64,000 bases of DNA, from assembly GCA_031216445.1 (NCBI GenBank), contig CM062197.1:22566501-22630500 (forward strand), given 5' to 3'. The notes beneath the pieces are model-generated. The model saw only the letters and a list, made by a program, of their open reading frames with translations. It was not told the origin of the DNA and did no database searches. A program made the position numbers and the translations under genes. Each line of letters starts with the position of its first letter. Within the stretch, counting starts at the first letter, position 1. Positions 1 to 13,915 of the stretch are shown here, one piece after another. The DNA comes from Lateolabrax maculatus. Its lineage: Eukaryota > Chordata > Actinopteri > Acropomatiformes > Lateolabracidae.

Positions 1-3000
1 AGAATTTATTTTGTCACGGCAACCTGAGCCATCCAACCCCCAATATGACATCCATATATGTACACAGATGCTTAGGTTTTAACTATTTTATATATTACAT
101 TATTATGTTAGCAATATTAAGTTGAATAAAATTGGCCCATACTCAATCACTCAGAATAGAAGTCAACGGGTGCTAAAATGAAATATATGAAAAATATAAA
201 ATGATCTTTTGTTTGAGGTGTACAAGGACAAACAAACACAACAAAACAAAAAGAGGTTGCAGGCATTTTAAAAGAAGAATGTGTTGAAGAGATAATGCCA
301 TATGCAAAGGTAAAACTCTGTTGCTTGTGTTAGTTCTATACAAATGAGTGTTGAAATAAGGGCTGGGCTAATATTGCAATTTAAATACATTAATTTCCTG
401 ATACTGATATACGGTATTTCACAATATGGCAAATGTATGCAAAATTACAAATAAAACAACCAAACTAATATAAAGATTGTATTCAATGACCTCTGCTCCA
501 GTGTTTAGTATTAGTGTACATCAGGTATATACAGTATAATAATCTAATTTTAAATTACAGCTTCACCAAAAGGATTCTATTTTATTGTGCTCTATTCTAT
601 GCGTACTACAATGCCAGTATGCTCATTCTGTAAAAGCTGTTGGGAAAAAATGTATCCAAAACAATCCTGTTTAACAGGCCAGGATATGACACACAATTTC
701 ACTAGAACTCCTGGCAGAAAAAAACAATAAGACTGGCTCATGAGGCACTGCCACAGAGAGCGACAGTCTCACTGTTATTGAGAGCCACAGTTTGAGCAGT
801 TTCTTTGGTAAACAACCAAATCGGCCACACATCATTCATGCATCAGCAAAGCGCAGTCTCAATCATGTGTATGTAGTTATCATAGTGTAGTAGTTGTAAT
901 GTAGTTATGTGTGGATGGGACGTGAGCCAACAGTGTTGAAAAAGTCAGATGAAACTGTCGACTCGTCCCTCGGTTGACAGTGTGAACCTCAGAGCCAAGT
1001 GTATATTGTACACATGAGTTGGCAGCCGTTCCTCTGAGCGCTATGGAGGCACAACAGAGCCCGTCCTTTCCCTTGATGAAAATAGTTGTCTGTGTGTGCA
1101 AATCTCCTAATTACAGCAAACACTTCAGATTGAGCCTGTTTACTTCTGCAGGCCTCACTGTTGATATAGCAGAAGCCTTTTGAGCAGCCTTTGAGGAGGG
1201 CGACCGCAACCAGCGTCTTTCATGCTAAAAAGATGGGTGGAGTGGGTCGGTCACTTCCTCCAAGGGCGTTATCAGCTACTTTGAGTTAACTGCTGGAGCG
1301 GGGGAGGTGGTGAAATAGATGAGGTATGAGAGTGCCACGGGTAAGACGTTTCTTTTGGCATCCTAATTTCAAATACGTCTGTTCATAACGCTACATGTAA
1401 AGAAGAGCTTCCGAAAAAGAAAAACCACTGCCTCATTAAAGATGAGAGGGAAGAGACGAGAGGGTGAGATGAGAACAAGAGCGATAAAAAACAGTGAGCC
1501 GGGAAGGGGAAATTATGATATAATCCTGATGATCAGCAGTGAGAAGTAGTTCAGCGTTGCAAAGATGTCCCCATGGAGGACAACCGAGTCCTCTCTCTGG
1601 AGGCTGGGCGGGGATGTGACGCTCTCATAGAGATAAACTACCGAGCCAGCTCATGGGATGCGTTATCCCAGTTTCACCAGATCTGACTTTGGATCGGTGG
1701 CTCTACTGTCATCAAAGTAGCAGAAAATATGTGCGTTTGCCTATCAGGAGTTAGATCGACAAGCCACGTCGTTAATATTTAGACGAAAGCGATGTAAGAT
1801 ATAGAAAACCTGTCTTGGCAAGAATGGCGTGTGACTTCTCGTACTATATGGACAACTATGGGTAAAACGAGGACATTGACTAATAGTTGTAAATTAAATT
1901 GTTTTACTTCCTCAACAACTACAAAAAACTATTAACATGCCCTAGTGACCTGAAAAATGCAAATATGGTACAAGGTGGAGGTGTTACACATTAATATCTG
2001 TATCTATATCTGTTTATTTAACAAAAAGGTAAGATTCTGAGTTAAATTGTTTTCTACTGCTGTCTCTACCCCTAATATGGATACATATAGCAAAATAAGA
2101 TAATATTGTTTAAAATTAATCAAATAATAAAGAATGATTTGTATTTGAGCCTTACTTTGAAAGAATGAAAATAACTAAAAAGTCTAAACTGACTCTAGAC
2201 TTTTTTCTATGATTTCTATGCAGTGTGTATGTGTGATGTCTGACTGAAGTGTTAGGGGCAAATTGTGTCCACCATGTGACAGGTCAGACAGGAATATTAC
2301 TACAAAAGTTGAAATGTTGTGTTTATCTGTTCATGTCTCATATAGAACAATACCGTGTATTTGTTTACATCCTGAATTCTTGGGACTGTCTTGCTGCCTC
2401 CCCTTTCAAATTAAGAGTTGAATTTTCCAGCTGACAGATGTGCTACTTTCCCCCTTGTTTTACTGCTCAGCCATTTCCAACCAATATTTCCACAAATCTA
2501 TTCTATTTTCTATTCAGCACTTAATTATTTAGCCACACCCCTAACATCACACATTCTCAGCTACAGTATAACACAAAATGCTTTCACTCTTTACCTCTAA
2601 TGTGTAAAAACATGCATTAAGAGTGTATGAATATTTAATAGCACACATTAAGTATAAACTAACCAACAAGTGCCGCCTATAGATACGATTCAATGGAAAG
2701 ATAAATAAGACAACATACAGTGCAAATATTTGAGATGTGTTTACTGCATTTACTTGCATTGCTCTGCCTGGTTTCAAAAGTCTGACACTTGTTCACCATA
2801 ACAGAAAAGAAGAGACTTTTAGGGTGCAGGTTAGCTCCGTTGAGGTCCAGGGTCTTTTTGTCATGTGCAACATTAGCGGCACATTCACACAAAGACAGAA
2901 GAAAAAGCATTTCATCATGAATAATAGATGAAAGAAAAGTGAGAGGAGAGGAAAAAGACGCACTACTGAAGCAGTGGCACGGTCCACATGCAACTGAATC

Positions 3001-4470
3001 AAGTCCAAGCATCTGCTTTAAACTCACTCAGAGCGAGCAGTTCCACTCAAGGCAGAGGCTTTCATATCTGTCTCTGTGCTGATACCAACATACTTTAGGA
3101 AGAAATGAAGGATGAACATTGAAAAAGAAAACTGCAAAGTAAATTCAGATGTGGAAGACGAATGTCAAATCCATGTCAAATCAAAATCAAATTGCCAAGC
3201 TATCCTATTAAGTAACTAAGTAGGTATTTTTGACACTGACACTGGAGTCACCCACTAGGGTACCCTGGGGCACAGTGAGCTGTGTTCCCCTACTGGTGAC
3301 CCACCTTTCCTCCAAAACAATAGCTATGTTGATGCAGAAGAAATCCCATTACAGCCAGAACAAAAAAAGTGCTCACTTTACTGTAGGTGTTCTTTTTATG
3401 AAGACATTTAGTCCTCCCAAAGATAGAAGTACAAGAAACACACACACACAGAGACACACGCACAGCTTCTCGCTCGCAGAGAGGGCTCAGGGCGAGAGGC
3501 CGAGGCAGAGCTCATCATCTGATAACTGTGCGACCACAGTTCCTTCCAGTATAATTACAGGAGAGACACAGCGGTGGGACTCGTGGAGGGAAGAACGTGT
3601 CATCTTTGTCCTCGAGACAGCAAGACCACTCATCAGCTGGATACACCGAGAGAGGAGAGAAGGAGGGAAGTGTCTGGGGGAACAGAGATAGTATGAGGCC
3701 AGGAGGGTCAGCGGTGTGTGTGTGTGTGTGTGTGTGTATGTTTGCTGCGGTAGGAGTCTGCATGTGTGTTCGAGCACGAGTTTATGTTTATGCACGCACC
3801 TTCCCATCTCCCAATGTAAGATGCTATGCTGGAATCTTACCATCTCCCTCGACAGCTGCATATGCGTCTTGGGATGCATACTGAATGCTTTACTGTCTGA
3901 ATTCATCCTGCACCCTGGTTACATAAATGTATAGAGAGAGAGTCCAGAGTCTCCCTCACTGTGTGGAAAGTCCTGCTGTCCTTCGCACGTCATGTGCAAT
4001 ATTTATCTTTCTCACAATGGCTGTTTGGATGTTGGATGTTTACCTGCACACAGTAATATGGTGATGCAATGAGTGACCTTCACTGCTTCTTACACGTGGC
4101 ATCCCCTTTAATCTGAATTTTTCTTTAACTTTAGATTAAAAGAAAATGTAACCAAGCCGTATACATGTTTAACTTAAAAATTACAGGTTTGTGTTCCAAG
4201 TCAGCCAGTTAATGTCTTGAGGTAGTGAGTGAGTGGGGAAACTTGTCACTGATGTCAGCGTGTTTGTCAGTGAGGAGGCCATGGATTCATTTTTCATCAC
4301 CATCAGCCATTATCAGATGTCCGTTCTTCCATGTTTCCCTGCTCATGGCCAATGATTTGGTTTCATAAACAAAATTCTGCCTGACAAATGCAACAAGGAT
4401 CAGAAGTTGAGTGCAGTCATTTGCGGCTTTCCAGCTTTGTTTCATTTGCGCTAGCAACATGGAGATGGTA
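1..4470. other. Non-coding stretch, no gene seen
   Basis: AT-rich DNA with short unrelated open frames, none resembling a known protein. It is probably part of intron 1 of the gene starting at 39385. The largest frames, around 3230-3906, overlap CA/TG repeats. Confidence 0.6.
3714..3737. repeat. (GT)n microsatellite
   Basis: 24 bases of perfect GT repeat. Confidence 0.95.
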
Positions 4471-4740
4471 ATGTCGGACCCCCATTTTGGTCCAGACTGA
4501 TCTATCTCATCAACTATTGGATGGTTTGCCATGGAATTTTGTTCAGACTTTAATGGTGCCCAGAGGGTGAATCCTAATGACTGTGGTGATCCCCTGAACT
4601 TTCCTCTAGCAACAGCAGTAGTTCAAAATGTTCACTAATCCAGTGTAAGAGCGCAACATCTACTGGATGGATTGGCACAAAATTCTGCACAGATATCCAT
4701 GGTTCCAAGATGATGTATCCTAATGTCTTTATAAGCATGT
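4471..4740 (-). mobile_element. Dispersed teleost repeat copy (GGGGATCACC family)
   Basis: It contains ATTTTGGTCCAGACTGATCT, CAACTATTGGATGGTTTGCC, GAATCCTAATGACTGTGGTG and ATCCCCTGAACTTTCCTCTA. The same phrases recur at 51640-52020, and in inverted orientation at 13736-13915. I recognise the family as abundant in percomorph genomes. It has no open frame and I do not know its class. Confidence 0.7.
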
Positions 4741-5683
4741 CTCACAGCTTGAAAACTGCACTTTTGGTTGAATTAACACTTTACAGTTCACAAGGCTAAA
4801 TTAGTTTCCATTAGGGAAAAATGAAGTTGACTTTGAAGATCACGCTCATTATTTGTATTGGAAATTCTTATAAAATATGATTTCTTATTTGGTTGGCTTT
4901 TTAAGGCTATCATGAACTAATGGGATAAAGATGAACAAAATATCAATCCAATCTTTTATTAGTTATCTACAAAACATACGTCCATGAAAAAATTACAGTT
5001 TATAAAACATTTGGAGTATTTGTCTGGGATCACGCAGCACAAGGTTAAACTACAAATGCATGGTTATGTGATCATAGTGACACAAACAATCATATTATTG
5101 TGTTCACATGATACCTGTCTTACTTGTAATAATTACATCACAGTGATGTTTTCTGTGTCAAACATGCTCAGCAGTGCTGAGGAAGATGATAGTATAGCTC
5201 CTGCATCAGCCAAATTCCTGCATATTTTTCGTGCTTAGAGAATAACACGATTCTTCTTCTCATATCTCTGTTCTCATATTCTTATGTGCCAGTGCAATGT
5301 ACAGGTTTCTGATAGCAGCTGAGCCTTTAGCATGAGCAGAGCGCTTTAGTTAATTGGAGCTGCCTTCCATCTGATCAAGAGAGCATGGGAACTGCTGGAG
5401 AGGAAAAATGCAGCAGCAGACGCTGCTGATTACAGCCAACCTCGTCAATCTGGCATGATCAGTCTTATCAGGTGACAGAAACAAGGGCACTTCAATTCCA
5501 ATCCAGCTTTAGAAAAAAAAAAAAAAAAAAAAGTCATGCCCGCAGCAATGCCACTAACTCAACAGCAAAAGTCTAAAACTGTCCAGCTTTTGTTGATTAG
5601 AAGTGGGACTGGACAATCTTAAAAAAAAAAAAAAAAAAGCACATGTTCACTCGTCTACAAAAGAAAAAAAGAGTCAAAGCCAG

Positions 5684-5690
5684 CCCCCCC

Positions 5691-5721
<31 letters not shown>

Positions 5722-5733
5722 ACACACACACAC
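5684..5733. repeat. Poly(C)24 followed by (CA)n microsatellite
   Basis: 24 consecutive C (5684-5707) run into about 26 bases of perfect AC repeat. Poly(A) tracts lie just upstream at 5513-5532 and 5621-5638. Small open frames across this stretch are artefacts of low complexity. Confidence 0.97.
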
Positions 5734-7032
5734 TTCCTCTGCATTGTGTGGATGGTGGCAGGGAGGAAAAAGCTGGGCCTCCTGATAGTGCTGTGATGGA
5801 GCTTTATTCCAGGATTAGCCTGTTTGTCTTGTAGGTAGTGTTAAAGTGAAGTCCAGCAGTCAGGGTCAGACAGGAAGTAGCTCACGCTGAGACACCAACA
5901 GCCTCTGCTGGCTCACTGACCTTCACTTATGGGTAATAATATCAGCAAACATATTTTACAATGAATAAAAAGGAAAAAAATACCGTTAGGAATAAAATTT
6001 AAGATTTATGTAAGATCATTGTTCTCAAAAATAAACAATGTTCTCAAAAAATCACCTATGTGCTCCTTTGTTACACTACTACTTCAGCAAAGGAAAACCA
6101 TGACACACATAGAAAATGAAGGTGGAATACTGGTTTGGAAAATTCAACAGGCATTACTCAATACAGAGTACAAACTCGTATCCTTAGAAGTTCACCCTGG
6201 AAGTTCACACGAAGCATTTGTGATTTAGACACAGTGACATTGATAACTGATATATTAATGTGTAGGCCTACACTATTACTTGTGGTACTTGTAAATGTAA
6301 TAAACAAACAACTATAACTTTACAGGACAGAGTAATAACTCCACAAATCCATTCAAACTGCATGTGCCACATAACAAAATCAACATGTCAGCCACAACAA
6401 AAGCCTTTATCTGGACCAATTCCGTGATAAATACGCCACTTTGGTTTGACCTGTGTCCGTGCTGCCTCCCTGGGTTAATCCGGGTCATTTTGTAAAACAC
6501 TTTTACAAAGCAGCAGGACACGGAACCGTCTTCAGCACACAGATGAAGATCAGAAACTGTCAACAGTCAAGGTGGGAAGGCTGGATATGACTGTACAGAG
6601 CATTTCACACACGCACAAACGCATACACTCATGGTCACAGATACATAAAGACATTTGATTTGTCCAGGGAATCACTGACAACTGTGGAGATCAATCTGGA
6701 TGATACGGGGAGATGACAGGTGACGTGATCTGCTCAGGACACCGTTGGATCCTGGTGAATTCAGCCCAGGGTTATTCTACAACCCTCCTCCTGCTACTAC
6801 AGTATGACCTTACACAGATGTGTGTGTGTGGGTGTGTGCGTGTGTGTGTGTGTGTGCGTGTGTGTCACAGAGAGAGAATGAGTGTGTTTTGACACAGAGA
6901 CCCAGCAGCCTTCAATCTGGGACTCTGGGTATCATTTCTCCACTTTAATCAAAAGTCGGGAAACATTATGGTATGACGTGACTCTGTCGTGTCAAGGAAG
7001 ATGGACGGAGATGTGCCATCTCCAGTGGCTGG

Positions 7033-7033
<1 letters not shown>

Positions 7034-7078
<45 letters not shown>
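7034..7078. repeat. (TG)n microsatellite
   Basis: 45 bases of perfect TG repeat. A shorter interrupted (TG)n lies at 6820-6865. Confidence 0.97.
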
Positions 7079-7079
<1 letters not shown>

Positions 7080-8558
7080 AGTGGATGCCATTAAAGAGAT
7101 GTGGTGGCATGGTTGGAGGTTTGACAGGCACTTAAGTGAAACCGGGAGAGATGGGCCATGTACTGGAGATGAGTGAAGTGAGGACATCTATATGGTCACC
7201 GCGTGGAGCGGCTACATAAATGGATGACCAGTAAACAGCCGTGTTCACTTTGAGATGTTGGGTGTTTCCGATATACGCTATCTCGCTATCTCGTGTTTAG
7301 CTGCTGTTATCCCAGCATCGCACTTGATCTATAATGCATCTGTGCTGCTGCCAGCTGAGGGCAGAGCTCTGAGTCGGCATGCAGCCAGAGCTGAGGTAAA
7401 ACTGATCAGATGTGGTGATCATCAACATAAACTTTAATTTTAACTCCGCCGATTCTCTGACAAAATGCTTTCATCACAAAAAGCTGAATGAGGCGTGGGA
7501 ATTGAAGCGACCCTGGAGGAAATACACTTTAAAGACACAAGAGCGGAAGAAGGACTTGGATTTTTGGGGAGATGAAAGCAGTTTGCCTGGCACTGAAGGA
7601 GCGGACAAGGTCCATAATGACGCCATTTGGTCCTCCCATGGTGCAATGCACACCCTGTGCTCGGTCCGCCTCCTTTCTCTCAGAACTAGCAGGAGCAGAT
7701 GTTGATGTTTGCATGGTTAGCTCACTGTGCACGCGCGCGTGTGTGTGTGTGTGTAACAAATCCAAATGCCTTGTCAGGAAGAAAGGCCTCAGCGATCAGG
7801 TGTGTGAATGTACAGCAAAGATGCACGTTCCTCATTAGTCTGATTCGAACAGTCTTGATTGGCTTTTTTTCCCTCCATCATTTAATTTCCCAAAGGATCT
7901 TGAGATTCTGACAGTTTCCTCTTATTAGGATTTATAGCTTAAGTCTATTTTTTAAGTGCTTTATTAGGTGTTACATATCTTTTAAGATGCAACTCTTTGG
8001 TGTTGAAAAAGGGTTTCTCTATAATTAAGAGCCTGGTCTTGTACACCCTTGAAAAAGGCAACGAAGGAGAGAGGAGAGAGGACGGTGCTTGAAATCAAAG
8101 ATAAGAGCTCTGCGGCGAGAGAGGGAGAGGCATTCATCTTGTTTTGACACAACGACTGATAATGTATAGGGTTGGGGGGGGAGGGGGGGAGTGAGGACGA
8201 GGGTGCCTGCTGTGTAGCGTTGCTAATTGAAGATGTCGAACAGCTTAACATGCTAATTTGACCTGGAAATCCAACGATGAAGGAAGGTGGTGGAACGTTT
8301 TCTCCCCTTGGCTGGAGTGTGATTGTACAGAATCTAATGAGAGCGATCATTTTTGGCTTTTGTCCCCCAATGGTTGTAAATGGTGGTAAAACAGCAGATA
8401 GAGACAATGACAATGAGCCCTGAGAGAGACATGTGGTGGGTTTAGACAGGTTGTAAAATGAGAACCACTACAACACAGAGCGTGAGACGGGCCTACATGA
8501 GGGGCTGGGTTCCATTACCTTCTCAGGAAATGTAGTGCTTTTCCCACACCAGGTCACA

Positions 8559-8585
8559 ACACACACACACACACACACACACACA
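8559..8585. repeat. (AC)n microsatellite
   Basis: 27 bases of perfect AC repeat. Confidence 0.95.
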
Positions 8586-8789
8586 AAGGTAATCTTTGCA
8601 GAGGGATCCAGCCTCTTAAAGAGGATTACCAGTGAAGTTTGGAGTATGTTTCTGTTACAACCTTGCAACAATTTGGTCTGAAATACTGAGCATTCAAACT
8701 CTAACTGAATAAGTGATGTCTCACGCTGCAGCTTAGTCAACGACAAAATGGTGAATGCTTCTCATGATTACTTTGGATGGAAATTAAGC

Positions 8790-9130
8790 TTTAAAGGAAT
8801 AGTTTGACATTTCAGAAAAATGTGCTTTCTTGCAGAGAGTGGGATGAGAAGATTGATAGCACCCTCATGTCTGTATGAGAAATACAAAGCTGCAGCCAGG
8901 AGATAGTTAACTTAGCTTAGCATAGAGACTGGAAACATGGGGAAACAGCTATTCTGGCTCTTTCCAAAGGTAACAAAATCCGCCTATACCAGCATCTCTA
9001 AAGCTCCATTAATGACATGAGATACTGCGTTTGTTTAATATGTGCAAATCAAAACTAAAAAAGACAAGTTGTGGTTTAACGAGGGGTTACGCACGGGGCT
9101 ATTTCTTGGACGACAGCAGTGATTTACATT
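8790..9130 (+). mobile_element. One-ended copy of the same dispersed percomorph repeat
   Basis: It starts TTTAAAGGAATAGTTTGACA, continues through TTTCTTGCAGAGAGTGGGAT, TTAGCTTAGCATAGAGACTG and CTCTTTCCAAAGGTAACAAA, and fades out after TTTCTTGGACGACAGCAGTG. It shares its left half with 29942-30342. The inverted right terminus is missing, so this copy is truncated. Confidence 0.75.
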
Positions 9131-12100
9131 TGCATTGTAAAAACTAAAAGACAAAACATCTTGTTTGTATGCTCAGAAGCAGCTCCTAGATGTAACATTA
9201 GATATTCCAGTCTTGCTTCCCAGGTCTCAGGTGAAAACAGGTCGATCCCAGGCCAGGGATAAACTGAGAGGAGCTGAACTATGTTTTGCTTCAGCCTTTG
9301 TGACTTAACAGACTGATAAACATTCAATCAGTTGTCACATCTATCACATCACCATACTATAAGGGCGCCACCAGCATCCTCTGATTACATCCTGTCTTTC
9401 CTTCTTACAGAAGACATTGCATATCCTAATTAGCGAGCTCACGATCCCAGGGAGAGTGTGTGGGGGTGGGGGCATCAAAAACAAACAAAAGAGCTCTCGG
9501 AGGCGGGAAGTGACAAGCAAAGTTCACTGTCCCCAGAGGAAATGGTTATTTTGCTGTTTTGGTTTCTGATATCCCCTCTAGCCTCAGTGCAATGGAAATT
9601 GTCCCCCTTTTTTTTTGTCCACAGTGGATCAGAGTTGAAGAGTAAAAAAACACCTGAAGATCGAGCTATTAAATCAGTGTGGGGGTATTTGCTGAGCATT
9701 AGCCCAAAGAAACCATGAGAAAACAGAGGAGAAACAGTCCCCTTGAGTATTCATGACATGCTATCAAAGAGCTACTTGCGGATGGATTATTCAGAGGGAC
9801 ATCCGTCTCTGATAAAGCTAAATCTCTGAACTCTGAGAAATTGTTTACGGAAATATCCCAATTTGCTCAGTGTCAGCTCTCTGTTGGCAGAGGACCAGGA
9901 GTAACAACTTAGGCCAAAGATAGAAATGACAGACTTAAAGAAATATGCAAATCTTAGGTTTATGGCACTCGTGCTTTTATATTGCAGCTTGGATACAGGT
10001 TTAATGTGGTTTATCTATTGTTGTGTTCTTATGAAAGACACAAAAGCCAAGACACCATTGTACTGTTATCCATGAAGTTCAAACATAACATGATCATTCA
10101 GGACAATATTTTTTTAATTCAGCATGGAACTGTCTGTGTTTTCTTCATTGCTTCCCTGCCAAGCCTTATAAAAGCCTTAAGACTGGGATAAAGGTGCTAT
10201 TTATCTGCATGTGAATGTAGCTGTGGCTTTGGAAGTGACAGTTAAGTGCTAAAGGAGAAGCCTTAAATCTATGAGCAGATCATCAAGTGCTCAAAAACCA
10301 AAAAATTAAAAATAAAGAAACCAGCTGACCCTACACCTGACTCCAAGCTGACAGGATTTAGCACCAATTTCCCCTTTACACCACTAGTAGAAACCACACC
10401 AGTGCATACACGATTCACTACGATGTATATTTTTTCGGAAGGGATCAGAAGGTAATAGCATGACAGTGGTGTTAAATAACTAAGTACAGCACTTCAGTCA
10501 ATTTTCAGGTAGTTTACTTGACTATTTTCAAATGAAAAAAACATCTTCACCAGTGAAACATGTTTGCATGCACCACTTTTACTTTGCAGTGTTTTAACTG
10601 TGCTGCATTGCTACTTTTCCTCAAGTTAACAATATGAAGCATATTATAGCTAGACCACTTCCACAATATTTCATGACACCATGTTTAACCTGCCCGTCCT
10701 GTATAGAAACAATAGATCCGACTCTTAAAAATCCCAACACGCTCTAAATTCACTTCAGCTGCTCTCACTCAGTCTGTCTGTTGTGGACTGATGTTATCAC
10801 TGTGTCCAGTGGATTTTGTGGTTGTCACAAATAATTCTGGCAATACACATAAAGCTCAGCTGGGTTGACTGTTTTAAGTCAAGAGCCAAAGCACTGTTTG
10901 TCTCCAGGAGTTCGGGAGCGAGGCGTGGCTCATTTATCATAATGAGTGTCCTGAGCATAATGCATGAAGAAATGTATTGTAATAATAGCAATTGTGCCAC
11001 GTAATTATATGGATCCATGTAGTTGGTCTGGACCTCAGGGGGGTTTCGGGTCAGCTTGGATATAACAGGCGCTTATGAATACAGTAAAGAATGAACCCCT
11101 GGGGAGAGAACCTATATTTGTGCTGTAATTATTGTTGTTGCTCGAGAGATTATAGTAATGCTGCTACAGCCGACATTGACATAAAGCCAGACATTACCAC
11201 ACTAATGGTAATGCACACAATAAAACTGTTCACTGTACACTCACAACACTTTATTGTCCGGTTTTATCCTCTTGCTGCTCTCAATGAATGGGAATCTTCA
11301 CACATCACACTGTCATCACTGTTTAATGTGCTTTCACTGCGGCACCATTAGCTACTGTAAGTAGTTTCCAACAATTATAAGCCCCCATTTACTCCCACTG
11401 AGTTTTCATATCAACATGTCATCCAAAAACATGACAATCAGCATTACTTAGAAATCACGAGCATTTTCTTCTGTGGTTTTCAAATTGAAACCTACTACTT
11501 AAGTACTACTACTACTAATACTGCTCAGTGTACTACTCACTGTCTAAGAGATAGGGCAGAGATATACAGATTAACTGTAATAACTGCTAATGTCATCTGC
11601 TTCCTTTGCTGTTAGCTGATCTGACTGTAGACACGTCTGATACAGGCTTCTGTTAAACCCACGTGTAGATCATATTTTTCCAGAATAAAAGTAACTCATA
11701 ACTCCGACGCACATTTCCACCCAGTTGGCATGAATGCAGCCTCTAAACTGACACACAGATATCACAGGATGTCTGTTTTCTCACAACACCCGTGTTGTAT
11801 TCAAACGAAAAGAAGTTAATTTTTTTTATAGTACATTGAGCACAAATGCACATCACACTGGAATATAAACGTCTAAATTGTAGGTTTTGGATCTTCTGTT
11901 TGTGAGGCTGAAGGAGGTGCAACGTTGCTCAAAATGTTCAACACTCAAATACGTATTTCTATTTCTAAATCAAGACAGACAAGACGGGATATTTGACAGA
12001 GAATGTTTGGCCAACTATGGCATATGTGAATTTTTAGCCTTATAGTTTTTAATTTCATATCCAACATAATTACACTATTCAAATCCAGATGATAAAACAG

Positions 12101-13189
12101 CGCATCAGTATCATCATGCAACATTCGCTGTGCATCACTTCACAGTAACAAATAACAGCATATTGGCGTTGGCACTGAATCCAACACATGTTCATATATA
12201 TTTATGTTTAAACACAGCAGGATACGTCTTGCTTTAGTCATTAGTATGCATAGATGAAACCAAGACGTGATTACATTTGGTTTCCCAGAGAAAAACACTC
12301 AGATGTGCTGTGAGTATGCTGAGTGTGAATGCATACCATATTTTACAAGTGTGTGTGTGTGCTGCAACATAAAAGCGCATGGACAGAGGCGTTGGCATGG
12401 TTAGCTCTTCCTCTCATCCCTGCTGCACTCACGGTTGATTGGGTTGGATGGCGAGGCAGCGAGGACTCTTTGCTAAGCCTCAACACTCCTAATCCTATCA
12501 GCGTTCAAAGGCAGTGCTAAAGGTAAGGCTCCCCAAAGAGACAGGCACATCTGGTGCCGGGGTGGAGGAGGGACGGCAGCGGCAGACGGACTGGGAGTCA
12601 GACACATGCATACGGCATCCACCCGCTAACACATGTAACTGATGAAACTTTGCCACCAGCTATAAATACAAGTGAGTGACAGTCAACATGTCACTGACGG
12701 AAATCAAACTCATGGTGAGAGATATTAGTTGCTGCTGCTACAGTTAGGACCAGCAGCCTTGTTGCACTGTTGTCAAGCGTCATCAATCTTCCAGGGGGCT
12801 GTCAGCCTGTCATCAGGAGGTGTACTTGATGAGATCAAATAAGTTGGAATGAAATTAGTTGGATGAATGTTTTTTATTTTTTTTCTGAAAATGGAATACA
12901 TGATATAATGGAAAAAGGAAAATAAAAAGAACAAAACAATTTGTGAGTGCTTAAGATGTTGTGACCGTTAGTTATCATTAATCAAAGCTACGCACCATAC
13001 CAGCCTGTATTTAAAAAAGTGTCTGATCTGATATTTTCTAATATTTTGTATGTTTTTCCAGATTTATCAGTCATAAGACATTTATGTTACTGACATTAAC
13101 TGATGTTTGCGTATGACAGTGCAACACTCTCAAATAACAGAATTATTGCCACTACCATTCAATATTGCAGGTTTAAATGGTAACAAGTG
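9131..13189. other. Non-coding stretch
   Basis: Nothing is recognised apart from the repeat fragment at 10464-10625. Confidence 0.6.
10464..10625 (+). mobile_element. Dispersed teleost repeat fragment (CAGTGGTG end)
   Basis: It starts CAGTGGTGTTAAATAACTAA, runs through GTACAGCACTTCAGTCAATT and GTAGTTTACTTGACTATTTT, and reaches TGCATTGCTACTTTTCCTCA. This resembles the left end of a common percomorph DNA-transposon-like repeat whose consensus opens CAGTGGTGGAAAGTAACTAA. An inner part in inverse orientation lies at 17291-17450. Confidence 0.6.
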
Positions 13190-13315
13190 TAAGAGGCATA
13201 CAGCCAGGCTGTACTCTGCTGACGTCAGCATGTTAACTGCTGTTTACTATGTTAAACCATCTAAGTTTAGCGTGGTAGCATGCTCGCTAATCAGTACTAA
13301 GCACAAGACCAAAAC
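13190..13315 (+). mobile_element. Left part of a dispersed teleost repeat split by a LINE
   Basis: It contains AGGCTGTACTCTGCTGACGT, CAGCATGTTAACTGCTG and AGTTTAGCGTGGTAGCATGC, ending near AAGCACAAGACCAAAACAG. This is one part of the family seen complete in inverse order at 51640-52020. Its other part resumes at 13736 beyond a LINE tail. Confidence 0.65.
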
Positions 13316-13735
13316 AGAGATGATGAGGAGGAGTTTCCTCACTCAGGCCAATCGAGTCCTGAACCAGTGAGTCATTCATTATTCATAATTCATCCACCTG
13401 TCATACACTCCCATCATACTGAGGTCATCCCCACCCCTTATACTGCACTTAAATATTTTGTAATTGTTATATTATTTTAAATTCATACACAACATTAAAT
13501 AATCATATTGTTTATATTGTTTCATTAATTTAATTTTTATTTGATTTTCTCTATTTATATTTATATTTTATCCATTTGTAGATTAGCTTTTGTATTCTAT
13601 TGTTAGATTCATTCTATTTCATTTATCTGTTTGTTAGATTTGTTCTGGATCTAGGCACATAAGAACTTCACCATACGCTGCATTGTGTATGACTTTGTAT
13701 ATGACAATAAAACTTTATTTGATTTGATTCAAAGT
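13316..13735 (+). mobile_element. 5'-truncated non-LTR retrotransposon (L2/CR1-like) 3' end
   Basis: The segment opens with the last codons of an ORF2-like frame (RRSFLTQANRVLNQ, then TGA at about 13368-13370), the typical C-terminus of fish L2/CR1-clade reverse-transcriptase proteins. An AT-rich 3' UTR follows, and it ends TATATGACAATAAAACTTTA then TTTGATTTGATTC, a typical short-repeat LINE tail. It sits inside another repeat, so both edges can be judged. Confidence 0.7.
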
Positions 13736-13915
13736 TTGGTCATAACTAATTTGTTGGACAAATCGAATTTTGACCTGATGATGGCGCTGGATGAAAAGTC
13801 AGGGGATCACCACAGTTATTACACTTCATCCTGTGCAGAACATAGATGTCTGAACTAAAATTCATGGCAATCTATCCAACAGTTGTTGAGATACAGCAAC
13901 AAGATATGATTGCTA
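13736..13915 (+). mobile_element. Right part of the split dispersed teleost repeat
   Basis: It contains AAAGTTTGGTCATAACTAAT, GACCTGATGATGGCGCTGG, AAAAGTCAGGGGATCACCAC and CATGGCAATCTATCCAACAG. It continues the repeat interrupted at 13315. Confidence 0.7.

Larger units (their letters stand above)
4741..8789. other. Non-coding stretch with microsatellites
   Basis: Homopolymers and TG/CA repeats, otherwise unrecognised sequence. There is no exon with credible splice sites and no known domain. Confidence 0.6.

Noticed and set aside
3230..3906. Overlapping frames of 153 (plus) and 139 (minus) codons
   Set aside because: Both cross CA/TG repeats, giving runs of Thr-His or Cys-Val. Neither resembles a protein family.
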